Below are positions 1 through 9,160 of a DNA stretch of 22,652 nt, in pieces (position 1 is the stretch's first letter; each line of letters starts with the position of its first letter). A program made the translations under genes and the position numbers. The stretch covers positions 1 to 22,652 of the forward strand of contig PMGM01000023.1 of the NCBI GenBank assembly GCA_003158115.1, written 5' to 3'. The stretch comes from Methanobacterium sp. GTDB taxonomy: Archaea; Methanobacteriota; Methanobacteria; Methanobacteriales; Methanobacteriaceae. The notes below the pieces were generated by a model that saw only the letters and a list, made by a program, of their open reading frames with translations, was not told the origin of the DNA and made no database searches.

Positions 1-33
1 TGTTTGAGCTGCATCGTCATTAATAATATTCAT
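1..33 (-). CDS. 5' end of a probable class III signal-peptide pilin (partial)
   Basis: Only the first 11 codons are present, reading MNIINDDAAQT from the ATG at 33 on the minus strand, with a GTGGTAAATT ribosome binding site before it. A short charged start followed by a Gln-polar pair matches the beginning of archaeal class III signal peptides, where the prepilin peptidase cleaves just before the Gln of a QxSxE-type motif. The gene starts 14 bp after the stop of the TadC-like gene and on the same strand, so it is probably a co-transcribed pilin or pseudopilin. The rest lies outside the window, so the call rests on context and a very short peptide. Confidence 0.5.
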   Translation of the reverse strand, partial: MNIINDDAAQT

Positions 34-47
34 AATTTACCACCCAT

Positions 48-983
<936 letters not shown>

Positions 984-1021
984 TTTTTCCACCTTTTATA
1001 TAAATTTAATATATAAATTAT

Positions 1022-1031
1022 ATGTATATAA
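1022..1031 (-). promoter_or_regulatory. Candidate TATA box for the tadC-pilin operon
   Basis: On the minus strand this reads CTTATATACA, a good match to an archaeal TATA element. It would place transcription start near 1000, giving a short leader that still contains the GGTGG site of the TadC-like gene. The surrounding 100 bp are very AT-rich, so other placements (for example 1008-1017) are possible. Confidence 0.4.
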
Positions 1032-1094
1032 GGTTGCTGATTATTTTTATTATAAAAAAAATAATAAACATTTTAACTTTAGGTCTAAAATTTA

Positions 1095-2093
1095 TTAAAA
1101 GTTCATTTTTGTTTTAATTTTGTTTAAAACAGAGGCATGATTTTTTACAAGAACCATATCTTCTATTCTAACACCAAATTCACCTTCAAGATAAATTCCA
1201 GGCTCCACAGTAATTACCATTCCCTTTTCAAGCTTTGCTTCATCGTTTTTTGATAAATTAGGTTTTTCATGAATTTCAAGTCCAACACCGTGACCGGTGG
1301 AATGGATAAATGCATCACCATACCCATATTCGGTTATAACATCGCGAGCTGCTGTATCAATTTCACAAGATCTTACCCCGGGTTTTATGGCTTTAATAGC
1401 TGTTTTTTGGGCATCTAATACTATATTGAATATTTCTTCCTGTCTTTCTGTTTCTATGATCGTTCTTGTAGTGTCTGATGAATAATTATTATAAACTGCT
1501 CCCCAATCAACTAAAATAGGACTTTCAACTTTATTCAATGATGGTGTACCATGTGGTAAGCTGGTTCTGGGCCCTGATGCCATGATAGATTCAAATGATG
1601 CCCTTTCCGATCCATTAATTCTCATGTTGTATTCAAGTTGAGCAGCCAATTCTACTTCTGTACCTGTAAATTCAAGTCCCATAAAGGATTTCTCTGCTAT
1701 TTGAAGTGCTTTCTCAATGTTCTCTATTTCCCAATTTGATTTTACTGATCTAGATATATCCACTATGTCAGTTGTTTCAACATCAAAACCTTCAGATAAT
1801 TTTTTATAGGTTTCAACTGTCATCGACTTTTCAATACCAATTTTACCATTTAATAATTTTTTTACATCATCAAATTCTTTGTAAACTTCAAGATTTACCA
1901 TAGAACTCCCGAATGCATCCTCCCGATCTATTTTTGAGGCTAAAAGAATTGGATTATCTTTCAATATTAGTATTGACGAGCTTGAAGGTCTAAATCCAGT
2001 TAAATATCTTATATTTTCGGGTTTTAAAACTACCATGCAGTCAATGTTTTTGTTATGTAGTGATTCAATAACTTGTTTCAATTTGGTGTTCAT
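1095..2093 (-). CDS. pepQ: Xaa-Pro dipeptidase/aminopeptidase P-like M24 peptidase
   Basis: This 332-residue cytoplasmic metallopeptidase cleaves peptides next to proline. The N-terminal creatinase-type domain spans about residues 1-120. The pita-bread catalytic domain follows and carries the full set of M24 metal ligands: D196, D207 (in SSDTTRT), H268 (in HSTGHGVG), E297 (in VTVEPGIYL) and E311 (in GVRIEDMV), plus H181 of the LPHG motif. Nothing needed for catalysis appears missing. The ATG at 2093 follows a GGAG site (AGGAGATAAA), and a TATA-like element lies near 2123-2130 on the minus strand, so the gene probably has its own promoter. Dipeptidase versus aminopeptidase specificity cannot be decided from sequence. 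Confidence 0.9.
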   Translation of the reverse strand: MNTKLKQVIESLHNKNIDCMVVLKPENIRYLTGFRPSSSSILILKDNPILLASKIDREDAFGSSMVNLEVYKEFDDVKKLLNGKIGIEKSMTVETYKKLSEGFDVETTDIVDISRSVKSNWEIENIEKALQIAEKSFMGLEFTGTEVELAAQLEYNMRINGSERASFESIMASGPRTSLPHGTPSLNKVESPILVDWGAVYNNYSSDTTRTIIETERQEEIFNIVLDAQKTAIKAIKPGVRSCEIDTAARDVITEYGYGDAFIHSTGHGVGLEIHEKPNLSKNDEAKLEKGMVITVEPGIYLEGEFGVRIEDMVLVKNHASVLNKIKTKMNF

Positions 2094-2177
2094 TTTATCT
2101 CCTATTTCCTCTTAAACTAAATCTATATAAGAATTTACATATTAAACAAATTTTTTAGACAGCTAATCATACTCAGG

Positions 2178-2621
2178 TTATAAATTGGTTTTGAATTCAC
2201 TTAACATGCTGTTCATTACGTCTTTTGGAATTTCACCCGTTATAGGTTGGGGTATATAACCAAAGTCAGGATCTTCAAACTTAATGCCATGAAATTCTAC
2301 TTCTGAATCATATCTGGGAATCAAATGCCAATGAACTTCTGGATCTGGATTATCAGATCTATATGCTGCATTTTTAAAGCAGCTCCAATTAAATAGTGTA
2401 GGGTTGAATAGTTTTTTGATAACAATCTCCATTTCAGGAACTATTTTTGAAAATTCCATCCATTCAAAATCTTCAAGTTCAGATAAATTGGCGCAATGTC
2501 TTTTAATTGCAATTACGCATGTTCCTAGATATCTTTGACTGGGTGCTAAAAAAATATTCCAATATTTTCTTCCTGTTATGAGTTTACCATAACTTCCTTT
2601 TCCACAGTATTCACATGTCAT
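2178..2621 (-). CDS. HIT-family nucleotide hydrolase/transferase-like protein
   Basis: This 147-residue protein has a histidine-triad motif at residues 95-101 (EVHWHLI). The second and third histidines (H97, H99) are present, but Glu occupies the first position. An N-terminal CEYC pair (C3, C6) and R41-H42-C43 resemble the zinc-site layout of some HIT proteins. Family members hydrolyse dinucleoside polyphosphates or nucleoside phosphoramidates; the substrate here is unknown. I chose the ATG at 2621 because GTGATACAA immediately before it is a ribosome binding site. The in-frame GTG at 2630 is part of that site. The stop lies 84 bp from the start of the M24 peptidase gene, so the two may be co-transcribed. 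Confidence 0.8.
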   Translation of the reverse strand: MTCEYCGKGSYGKLITGRKYWNIFLAPSQRYLGTCVIAIKRHCANLSELEDFEWMEFSKIVPEMEIVIKKLFNPTLFNWSCFKNAAYRSDNPDPEVHWHLIPRYDSEVEFHGIKFEDPDFGYIPQPITGEIPKDVMNSMLSEFKTNL

Positions 2622-2822
2622 TTGTATCACAGATTCATCTCGTTAAATCCAATGATCTCGTTTTAAATTTGCATAGATCTTTAAAACGTATTATTATTAT
2701 ATAATCATGATCTTATGTAATTAATATCTAGATTATATTATTATATATCAAAGATTATGTTGTTAATTTAGACTAAAATTTCAGTTTTCAGTTTTCTATG
2801 TCCATCAAGGAGGTTGATGTGA

Positions 2823-3968
2823 TTGGATGGTGAATTTGAACTCAGAAAGTTTGTATCACCCGAATTTGTTTTTGGTTCAGGAGCTAGAAATCTGTTGGGG
2901 CGGTATCTAAAAAATTTTGCAGCAAAAAAAATATTTTTAGTAACAGATAATGGTATAATCTCTTCAGGTTGGCTTGATGAGATAATTGAAATTTTGGAAT
3001 CTGGATATTATGAGTATGAAATTTATTCCAATATAACATCGAATCCCCGAGTTGAAGAAGTTATGGAGGGGGCTCGTGTTTACAACGAAGAAGGCTGTGA
3101 TGTAATAGTTGCAGTAGGTGGTGGCAGTCCAATGGATTGTGCAAAAGGTATAGGAATAGTAATTTCAAATAACAAAAATATAAAAGAGTTTGAAGGTGTT
3201 GATAAAGTTGTAATGCCATCTCCACCTTTAATATGTATACCAACCACTGCTGGTAGTTCTGCAGACGTGTCTCAATTTGCAATAATATCTGACAGACAAC
3301 GAAAAATAAAAATGGCAATTATCAGTAAAAAACTGGTACCTGACGTGGCATTAATTGATCCTGTAATAACAACCACTTTGAACTCTAATATGACAGTTTA
3401 CACGGGATTTGATATTTTAAGCCATTCAATAGAAGCTTATGTATCAAATGCAAGTTCACCTATTACTGATGTCCATTCAATTGAAGCAATTAAACTTTTC
3501 TCATCCAATATATTACAGTGCATAAACGATCCAAAGAACCCTAAATTTAGGGGTAACCTTATGTTGGCAAGTCTACATGCAGGATTAGCATTTTCAAATG
3601 CTAGTCTTGGTTTAGTTCATGCAATGGCTCACAGTCTAGGGGGTCTTATGGATTTGCATCACGGTGAGTGTAATGCTCTACTTTTGGAATATGTTGTGGA
3701 TTACAACTTCTCATCAGATCCTGAGAGGTATCTTAAAATATCTAAAACTATGGGGTTTGGCGACTTAAATGATAAATATAGTCTTATAGATGGTATTTCA
3801 CAGCTTAAAATTAAGACTGGAGTTATTCAGACTTTAAAAGAAATTGGTGTTCGAGAAGAAGATATTCCAAAACTAGTACAACGGACAATGAATGATCCAT
3901 GTATTGTAACTAACCCTGTGATACCAAAAATGAGTGATGTGGAGGAAATATTTAAAAATGCCCTTTAA
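2823..3968 (+). CDS. Iron-containing (group III) alcohol dehydrogenase
   Basis: This 381-residue NAD(P)-dependent dehydrogenase probably interconverts an alcohol and an aldehyde in the cytoplasm. The nucleotide-binding GGGSPMD motif is at about residues 99-105 and a TTAGSSADVS loop at 141-150. The metal ligands match the FucO/group III pattern in spacing: D197, H201 (GFDILSH), H266 (GLVHAMAH) and H280 (LHHGECN). The start is TTG at 2823: a TGA lies directly upstream in frame, a strong GGAGGTTGATG ribosome binding site sits before it, and no in-frame ATG occurs near the conserved N-terminus. The 3' end overlaps the next gene by 11 bp. Substrate is not predictable. Confidence 0.88.
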   Translation: MDGEFELRKFVSPEFVFGSGARNLLGRYLKNFAAKKIFLVTDNGIISSGWLDEIIEILESGYYEYEIYSNITSNPRVEEVMEGARVYNEEGCDVIVAVGGGSPMDCAKGIGIVISNNKNIKEFEGVDKVVMPSPPLICIPTTAGSSADVSQFAIISDRQRKIKMAIISKKLVPDVALIDPVITTTLNSNMTVYTGFDILSHSIEAYVSNASSPITDVHSIEAIKLFSSNILQCINDPKNPKFRGNLMLASLHAGLAFSNASLGLVHAMAHSLGGLMDLHHGECNALLLEYVVDYNFSSDPERYLKISKTMGFGDLNDKYSLIDGISQLKIKTGVIQTLKEIGVREEDIPKLVQRTMNDPCIVTNPVIPKMSDVEEIFKNAL

Positions 3969-5085
3969 TCAAGCAGATCTAAATGATTATGATGATCTAC
4001 GTGACAAGATCATAGGTCTTGGCGAATCATCCATTCAAAAGAGTTATTATCCTGAACTTCAGAAGAGGTTGGGCGAACTTGAAAGATTTAGAGCATTATT
4101 GGATCAGAGTAATGATCCAATTTTCTTGCTTAAAATTCCTTCAGGACATTTTACAGATGTTAACAAATCAGCATCGGAGCTATTTGGATATTCAAATTCA
4201 AAAATGCTTCAAATGTCAATAGAACAACTTGTAAACAAAGAGGAAATGGTTAAAATTCAAGGAATATTTGATATACTGATCAAAAACAAGGAATCAACAG
4301 CCAAAAAAACCTTTCCTTCTATTTTTAATACGTTTGATGGACATAGAATTCCTGTTGAGATAGGTGCAAGCATTGTTAACTTCAGTAACGAACATTATAT
4401 TGTGATGGTTGTTAGGGATATTACTGAAAGGAAACAGGCTGAAGATAAGATCAAGTCGTCACTTGAAGAGAAAAATGTTCTCCTAAGAGAAATCCACCAT
4501 AGGGTTAAAAATAATATGCAGATCATTTCAAGCCTTTTAAACCTTCAAACAAGATATATAACGGATGAAAAAGTTGTTGATATTTTAAAGGAAAGTCAAA
4601 ATCGAGTTAAATCAATGGCAATGATACATGAAAAACTTTATCAGTCAGAGGGATTTGCGAAAATTGGATTTTCAAGCTATGTCCGGAACCTTGTGACATA
4701 CCTTCTTCAGTCATATGTAGATAGAGATCATGTAAAAATAATAACAGATGTAGATGATGTTTTTTTAGATATAGATACAGCCATACCATGTGGTCTAATA
4801 ATAAATGAGTTAATAACTAATTCATTAAAACATGCATTTCCCAATCTAACTAATGGACAGATAAACATCAAACTTATGCGAAATAATGATAAACTTATTT
4901 TAGAAGTAAAAGATAATGGAATTGGCTTTCCAGAAATGCTTGACTTTAGAAATACTGAATCATTAGGATTACAATTAATTAATAGTCTTGTAATGCAGCT
5001 TGATGGTACTATCCAACTGAAAAATGATGGTGGAACAGAGTTTAAAATAGTAATCCATGAGATGAAATATTCTAAAAGGATTTAA
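3958..5085 (+). CDS. Soluble PAS-domain sensor histidine kinase (HisKA_2 type)
   Basis: This is a 375-residue kinase without membrane segments. A linker of about 40 residues is followed by one PAS domain (about 45-160, ending in VVRDITERKQAE). A HisKA_2-type phosphoacceptor helix carries REIHHRVKNN (H180/H181). A HATPase_c domain has its N box at INELITNSLKH (about 282-292), its G1 box at DNGIGFPE (319-326) and a C-terminal GGTEFKI. The ATG at 3958 is preceded by GGAGG inside the dehydrogenase gene and overlaps that gene by 11 bp, suggesting translational coupling. An upstream in-frame ATG at 3934 lacks a suitable site. No response regulator is adjacent, so its output is unknown. The lack of a sensor membrane domain suggests it reads a cytoplasmic signal such as redox state or a ligand. 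Confidence 0.88.
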   Translation: MPFNQADLNDYDDLRDKIIGLGESSIQKSYYPELQKRLGELERFRALLDQSNDPIFLLKIPSGHFTDVNKSASELFGYSNSKMLQMSIEQLVNKEEMVKIQGIFDILIKNKESTAKKTFPSIFNTFDGHRIPVEIGASIVNFSNEHYIVMVVRDITERKQAEDKIKSSLEEKNVLLREIHHRVKNNMQIISSLLNLQTRYITDEKVVDILKESQNRVKSMAMIHEKLYQSEGFAKIGFSSYVRNLVTYLLQSYVDRDHVKIITDVDDVFLDIDTAIPCGLIINELITNSLKHAFPNLTNGQINIKLMRNNDKLILEVKDNGIGFPEMLDFRNTESLGLQLINSLVMQLDGTIQLKNDGGTEFKIVIHEMKYSKRI

Positions 5086-5118
5086 TTCATCAGTGTCATT
5101 TTTTTGATATAGAAATCA

Positions 5119-5126
5119 TTATATGT
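5119..5126 (+). promoter_or_regulatory. TATA box for a probably leaderless transcript
   Basis: The sequence TTATATGT is centred about 26 bp before the ATG at 5148. Archaeal transcription normally begins about that far downstream of the box, so the start codon would fall at or very near the mRNA 5' end. This fits the absence of any ribosome binding site before the M50 gene. Confidence 0.5.
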
Positions 5127-5147
5127 GTAAAGCTAGGTCTATAAAAT

Positions 5148-5762
5148 ATGGTTAATTTCACAGCCCGAGAGGTTAGGGATATAATTATCTCAATGTTGTT
5201 TATAGCTGTTATATTTGCATATATATTCAGTCAAAGTAACATCAACGCTTTCATACTATTAATACCAGCATCACTTATAGCAGTAGGTTTAGGCTTTGTT
5301 TTGCATGAACTTGCTCACAAGTTCGTGGCAGTCAGGTATGGATTCTATGCAGAATTTCGGGTATGGTTTCAAGGATTAATTTTTGGTGTAATCACTGCGA
5401 TAATAATAAAATTGGCTTTCTTTGTTCCTGGCGCAGTTTATATACATGGAAATAACATTTCACGAGAACAAAATGGGAAAATATCGATAGCAGGTCCATT
5501 GGTGAATATAGTTCTGGCTTTAATATTTTTGGGTTTAACACCTTACATAAATTATAATGCAACAGATGTTTCGGGATTTATAATAAGTAACATAATTTAC
5601 TTTGGTTTCTTTATAAACAGTTATTTAGCAGCACTTAACCTTATACCGATTAGTATACTCGACGGTGCTAAAGTATTTAGATGGAATCCACTAATATGGG
5701 GTATTACATTCCTATTTTCTGTTATTTTAGTATTAAAAGCTCTAAATATCATAAATTTTTAA
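5148..5762 (+). CDS. M50-family membrane metalloprotease (site-2 protease homologue)
   Basis: This 204-residue multi-pass membrane protein carries the zinc protease motif HELAH (H53, E54, H57) inside a hydrophobic segment at about 37-58. The third-ligand region [14 protein letters not shown] (N164 to F177) corresponds to the family's NxxPxxxLDG signature with D172. Hydrophobic stretches at about 10-28, 37-58, 75-95, 113-132, 145-165 and 182-200 suggest five or six helices. It lacks a PDZ domain, as do many short archaeal members. These enzymes cut membrane-bound substrates; the substrate here is unknown. The gene follows the sensor kinase by 62 bp but seems to have its own promoter. Confidence 0.82.
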   Translation: MVNFTAREVRDIIISMLFIAVIFAYIFSQSNINAFILLIPASLIAVGLGFVLHELAHKFVAVRYGFYAEFRVWFQGLIFGVITAIIIKLAFFVPGAVYIHGNNISREQNGKISIAGPLVNIVLALIFLGLTPYINYNATDVSGFIISNIIYFGFFINSYLAALNLIPISILDGAKVFRWNPLIWGITFLFSVILVLKALNIINF

Positions 5763-5878
5763 TTTTTATGATTTCCTGATAGACAACTGATTTAACATCT
5801 AAAATATAACTATAAAACTAATATAACCAAAAACATAATTGTAAATTTCATTTTAATAACGCTTTAAAAGTGATTCAA

Positions 5879-7072
5879 ATGTTTAAAGAAGTACCTGTAA
5901 AATATATTGGATGTACACACCGAGCTATAGCTCCCGCGGACACTATAAAAAATGTAGAATCGAAGCTTAGGACTGCAGGGGTTACTAGAGTCGCTGAAAT
6001 AACACATCTTGATAGGATTGGAATTCCAGTTTACTCTGCTATAAGACCATCAGCAGCAGAAGGTGCTGTCAGTATATATGCTGGTAAAGGTGCAACTAAA
6101 CCACAGGCAAAGGCATCTGCAATGATGGAAGCATTTGAGAGATATTCTGCAGAATTAAATGAGGAATATAGGCAGAACGTTGTTTCTGGTATTTTTGAGG
6201 GTTCAGCTGAGGAATATATAAATCCAAATTCTTTGATACTACCTAATTTATTATTCGATCCAAAAACTTCTAAAATGGAGTGGGTTAAATCAACAAACCT
6301 CAAAGATGATGGTATTGTATTAGTACCTGCAAATGCTATTTATCATCCTTATATTCCAGATAATACTGTTAAAATCTTTCAATCCAACACTAACGGCCTT
6401 GCATCTGGAAATAAAATTGAAGAGGCAGTTTTTCATGGTATGATGGAAGTTGTGGAGAGAGATGCTTGGAGTATTTTCGAGTCTAGACGTCAGCAAAAAC
6501 CTGAGATCAGCTGTGAAAATACTGATAATGAGATAATTATAAATATCCTGGCTATGTTTAAGAAAGCAGGAATTAATGTTAAACTCGTTGATTTAACAGC
6601 AGATATTAAAATTACAACTGTTGCCGCAGTTTCAGATGACACTATTTTAAAAGACCCCGCATTATTGACTTTGGGTGTTGGAACACACTTAGATCCTGAA
6701 ATTGCCGTCATCAGGGCACTTACAGAGGTTGCACAGAGTAGAGCAACCCAGATTCATGGCACTAGGGAGGATACTGTACGTGCAGTTTTCATGAGAAAAG
6801 CAGGATATCAAAGAATGAAACGCATAAACAGCCATTGGTTTGGTGAATCTAAGTTATCAATTGAATTAAATGAATTTAAAAATGCTTCAGGTAAATCATT
6901 TAAAGAGGATATTGATACTTCGAAAAAACTTCTGAGTAAATGTGGATTTGAAGATATTTTATATGTAGATCTTACAAGACCCGAGATTAAAATTCCAGTT
7001 GTAAGGGTTTTAATTCCAGGAATGGAACTGTATTCAGTTGATGTAGACCGGGCTGGTAAAAGATTATTATAA
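5879..7072 (+). CDS. ycaO: YcaO-domain protein, methanogenesis marker 1 type (probable McrA thioglycine formation)
   Basis: This 397-residue protein shows the ATP-binding signatures of YcaO enzymes: SAMMEAFER (S80 to R88), [14 protein letters not shown] (E181 to R194) and QSR (Q286 to R288). YcaO proteins activate peptide amide backbones with ATP. In methanogens the marker-1 form, working with TfuA, installs the thioamide on the active-site glycine of methyl-coenzyme M reductase. The assignment to that role rests on overall similarity to the methanogen marker family as I recognise it. The Pro-rich C-terminus of azoline-forming YcaOs is absent here (it ends DRAGKRLL), consistent with a non-azoline role. 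ATG 5879 follows GTGATTCAA; the GTG at 5870 is part of that ribosome binding site. No TfuA gene is adjacent. Confidence 0.85.
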   Translation: MFKEVPVKYIGCTHRAIAPADTIKNVESKLRTAGVTRVAEITHLDRIGIPVYSAIRPSAAEGAVSIYAGKGATKPQAKASAMMEAFERYSAELNEEYRQNVVSGIFEGSAEEYINPNSLILPNLLFDPKTSKMEWVKSTNLKDDGIVLVPANAIYHPYIPDNTVKIFQSNTNGLASGNKIEEAVFHGMMEVVERDAWSIFESRRQQKPEISCENTDNEIIINILAMFKKAGINVKLVDLTADIKITTVAAVSDDTILKDPALLTLGVGTHLDPEIAVIRALTEVAQSRATQIHGTREDTVRAVFMRKAGYQRMKRINSHWFGESKLSIELNEFKNASGKSFKEDIDTSKKLLSKCGFEDILYVDLTRPEIKIPVVRVLIPGMELYSVDVDRAGKRLL

Positions 7073-7165
7073 TTAAATATTTTAAATTTAAAATAATTAG
7101 GAATTTTTGGGATAAAATTAATTTAAACTATTTTTCGTATAAATATTTAATGAAATGGTGAAATA

Positions 7166-7507
7166 ATGAAACAAATCATAGTGATGAGGGCAGATCTTAA
7201 GATGAGCCGTGGGAAAATAGCTGCTCAAGCATGTCATGCATGTTTAGGTGCATATAAAAAAGCTGATGATCGTATAATAAAAAGATGGGAATCTGAAGGT
7301 GAAAAGAAGGTTGTTTTGAAGGCAAATGATCTTGAGGAACTTTTTGAAATTTACGAACTTTCAAAAGCAACAAACATGCCTATATATTTAGTTCATGATG
7401 CAGGACACACTGAATTACCAAGGTCAACCATAACTTGTCTTGGTATTGGTCCTGATGAGGATGAGAAAATTGATAAGATTACACAGGATCTTAAACTTCT
7501 GAAATAA
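7166..7507 (+). CDS. pth2: Peptidyl-tRNA hydrolase, archaeal/eukaryotic type (Pth2)
   Basis: This 113-residue enzyme releases peptides from prematurely dropped peptidyl-tRNA, recycling tRNA in the cytoplasm. The conserved N-terminus [20 protein letters not shown] is followed by QACHA at about 21-25, and the core [22 protein letters not shown] (about 75-96) contains the catalytic Asp region. Length is typical of the family. GGTGAAATA precedes the ATG. It heads a plus-strand run with the MfnE-like kinase 31 bp downstream, then the zinc-ribbon protein. Confidence 0.95.
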   Translation: MKQIIVMRADLKMSRGKIAAQACHACLGAYKKADDRIIKRWESEGEKKVVLKANDLEELFEIYELSKATNMPIYLVHDAGHTELPRSTITCLGIGPDEDEKIDKITQDLKLLK

Positions 7508-7538
7508 CAGATTTAATATTTTATTATGGATGGGTAGA

Positions 7539-8207
7539 ATGGATTGGCTTATAAAAATTGGTGGAAGTCTGTTCCCTGAAAAAGCTATAAAATTATGCGA
7601 AGCGGTTATAGCTTTAAATGATTCTTTAGAATCCCCTAAGAAAATAGTTTTTATTTGTGGAGGGGGTATGTTTGCAAATAAAATAAGGGACTATGACCGA
7701 GATATACATTTTTCTGATACAGCTAACCATAATTCTGCAATAATGTGTATGGATATAGTTGGTACTCTCCTTGCAGATAAAGTTAAGGGGCTCGAATCAG
7801 TCAAATCTGTAGATATGATCGATTTAATATTAAAACAAGGAAAATTGCCGTTATTAAACCCATCCGCCCTAATTGAAAGTCATGATGTCCTTGAACATAG
7901 CTGGAAGGTTACTTCTGATTCAATAGCTATGTACATAGCTGATCTCATTAAGGCCAAACTATTAATAGCAACAGATGTAGATGGTATATATACGCATGAT
8001 CCATGCCAAGATGGTGCGAAACTTATAAAAATTATAAGTGCAAAAAAACTACTAAATTTTGGTGAAACATCGGTTGATGAATTTTTACCCGAGCTTTTAC
8101 TCAGATATAAAACTAATTGTTATGTTGTGAACGGCAAGTACCCTGAAAGGGTCATATCGATTATAGAAGGTAAAAGCTCTAAATATACACTCATTGGAGG
8201 AATTTAA
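7539..8207 (+). CDS. mfnE: Archaeal amino-acid-kinase-family kinase, probable MfnE (methanofuran biosynthesis)
   Basis: This 222-residue protein has the amino acid kinase fold: WLIKIGGSL near the N-terminus (phosphate binding), VFICGGGMFA at about 37-46, WKVTSDSIAMY in the middle and the ATDVDGIYTHDP nucleotide loop. In methanogens this uridylate-kinase-like family includes MfnE, which phosphorylates (5-(aminomethyl)furan-3-yl)methyl phosphate to the diphosphate during methanofuran synthesis. The neighbouring zinc-ribbon and aEF-1beta genes fit my recollection of the arrangement around MfnE in Methanocaldococcus. I favour ATG 7539 because GGATGG lies about 6 bp upstream. An in-frame ATG at 7530 lacks a clear site, so three more residues are possible. 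The stop is directly followed by the next ATG. Confidence 0.72.
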   Translation: MDWLIKIGGSLFPEKAIKLCEAVIALNDSLESPKKIVFICGGGMFANKIRDYDRDIHFSDTANHNSAIMCMDIVGTLLADKVKGLESVKSVDMIDLILKQGKLPLLNPSALIESHDVLEHSWKVTSDSIAMYIADLIKAKLLIATDVDGIYTHDPCQDGAKLIKIISAKKLLNFGETSVDEFLPELLLRYKTNCYVVNGKYPERVISIIEGKSSKYTLIGGI

Positions 8208-8369
8208 ATGGAGAAAATAGAATGTACATCCTGTAAACAGGAAATATCACCAGTGGAAAACTATGTTAAGTTTCCATGCCCAGAATGCGAGAGAATACTC
8301 TACAGATGCGAGAAATGTAGAACATTCGGACATTTATACAAATGTGAATGTGGCTTCAAAGGACCATAA
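8208..8369 (+). CDS. Small zinc-ribbon (HVO_2753/DUF1610-like) protein
   Basis: The product is 53 residues and contains four cysteine pairs: C6-x2-C9, C24-x2-C27, C34-x2-C37 and C46-x-C48 in KCECGFKGP. That is enough for two zinc sites and matches the archaeal small zinc-binding family called zinc-ribbon RNA-binding or HVO_2753-like. The ATG directly follows the TAA of the kinase gene with no spacer, and the TTGGAGG ribosome binding site lies within the end of that gene, so the two are translationally linked. With aEF-1beta downstream, a translation-related role is reasonable but inferred. Confidence 0.85.
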   Translation: MEKIECTSCKQEISPVENYVKFPCPECERILYRCEKCRTFGHLYKCECGFKGP

Positions 8370-8396
8370 AATAATTTAAATCTTTTTTAAATTATT
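8370..8396 (+). terminator. AT-rich hairpin after the zinc-ribbon gene, possible terminator
   Basis: AATAATTTAAA (8370-8380) and TTTAAATTATT (8386-8396) form a perfect 11-bp inverted repeat around a TCTTT loop. It begins directly after the stop codon. It may end the pth2-mfnE-zinc-ribbon transcript, or the local T-rich stretch alone may do so. Confidence 0.35.
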
Positions 8397-8490
8397 TAAC
8401 TAATTTAAATTTATTAAATTTAAGATTTATTTATATTATCAAACCATTTAATCAACTTTTACAGGTTGAGGGTTTTTAGGAGGCAAAATA

Positions 8491-8760
8491 ATGGGAGAAG
8501 TAGTAGCTACAATAAAGTTAATGCCTGAAAGTCCTGAAATGGATGTGGCTAAAGTTAAAGAAGCAATTAAAAGTTCAATACCAGAAAACACAGAACTACA
8601 CAGTATTGAGGAAGATCCAATAGCATTCGGTCTTGTTGCACTCATTGTAATGGTAATAGTTGATGATGCTGAAGGTGGAACAGAACAGGTCGAAGAAAAT
8701 CTATCTAAGATCGAGGATGTTGCAAGTATAGAAGTAGTCGATGTAAGAAGGTTAATGTAA
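8491..8760 (+). CDS. ef1b: Archaeal elongation factor 1-beta (aEF-1B)
   Basis: This 89-residue protein matches archaeal EF-1beta in length and in pattern. It starts MGEVVATIKLMPESPEMD, has the central DPIAFGLVALIVMVIVDD hydrophobic strand, and ends in VENLSKIE-like and VEVVDVRRLM-like segments. It is the guanine nucleotide exchange factor for EF-1alpha during translation elongation. TTAGGAGGCAAAATA provides a strong ribosome binding site. It is separated from the zinc-ribbon gene by about 120 AT-rich bases that include a hairpin, so it may have its own promoter. Beyond its stop lies the damaged accessory zone. Confidence 0.93.
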   Translation: MGEVVATIKLMPESPEMDVAKVKEAIKSSIPENTELHSIEEDPIAFGLVALIVMVIVDDAEGGTEQVEENLSKIEDVASIEVVDVRRLM

Positions 8761-8839
8761 TAACCTTTAAAACCACTTTTTTTATTTAATTTATTTTTAT
8801 AAAATTTTAATTTCATTTATAACAGTTTTATAGTAATAC

Positions 8840-8859
8840 TATTATTTTAGAAAATAATA
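8840..8859. repeat. 20-bp inverted repeat upstream of the broken permease gene
   Basis: TATTATTTT and AAAATAATA form a perfect 9-bp inverted repeat with an AG spacer. It lies about 35 bp before the former ribosome binding site (GGTGGTAAG) of the permease remnant, next to a TATA-like CTATATAATATA. It could be an operator that has outlived its gene, or chance in AT-rich DNA. Confidence 0.3.
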
Positions 8860-8895
8860 TTAATAAATTGAACTATATAATATATTGGTGGTAAG

Positions 8896-8988
8896 ATTTT
8901 TGATGTGTTGATTGCATGTTTAATAGGTGTTTTATGTGGTGCATTAATTGGTATAATACCCGGTGTACATGTAAATTCTATTGAATGA
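8896..8988 (+). pseudogene. N-terminal remnant of a TctA/DUF112-type permease
   Basis: After GGTGGTAAG, an expected ribosome binding site, the frame reads FDVLIACLIG, then a glycine-rich helix, GIIPGVHVNS, IE and a stop. The GxxPGxHxN element following a first membrane helix is typical of the DUF112/tripartite tricarboxylate transporter TctA-like permeases of archaea. The first codon is ATT where ATG would be expected, so the start codon appears mutated. The frame ends 31 codons in. The natural continuation is missing; sequence resembling the C-terminal end of the same family is found at 11545-11957. Family assignment is from memory of motifs and has not been searched. Confidence 0.6.
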
Positions 8989-9018
8989 TTACCATTTTAA
9001 CTCCCTTTTTGACATATA
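8968..9018 (+). repeat. 51-bp direct repeat, copy 1
   Basis: This block recurs at 11211-11261 with 49 of 51 identical bases; it differs only at 8981 (T against C) and 9005 (C against A). Its left edge falls on the CATGTAAATTC codons (HVNS) of the permease remnant, and its right part is non-coding. Confidence 0.9.
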
Positions 9019-9160
9019 TTTGTATATAATATTATTACTAATTTTTTTTGCTGATATGTGTTTTATTAAAGATTTGAGATCATTTAAATTTTAAAAAATT
9101 TTTTAGCATCAGAATTTTCACATTTTATGAATATGTTGGTTGTTATTTATTCTGTCATAT

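Noticed and set aside
5870..5878. GTG codons at 992, 2630 and 5870 as true starts
   Set aside because: Each GTG is part of a GGTGG or GTGAT ribosome binding sequence placed a few bases before an ATG, so the ATG is the better start in all three genes.
7079..7095. AT-only palindrome (ATTTTAAATTTAAAAT) between ycaO and pth2
   Set aside because: It contains no G or C, and such palindromes are common by chance in DNA this AT-rich. There is no T-run or spacing that points to a signal.
8370..8490. Riboswitch or CRISPR-like structure before aEF-1beta
   Set aside because: The inverted repeats are almost purely A and T, with no spaced repeat units and no conserved G/C-bearing core. A hairpin near the stop codon explains the pattern.
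8448..8816. A 122-codon minus-strand frame across aEF-1beta
   Set aside because: It is the antisense of a well-recognised translation factor, is Ser/Thr-rich and lacks a ribosome binding site.
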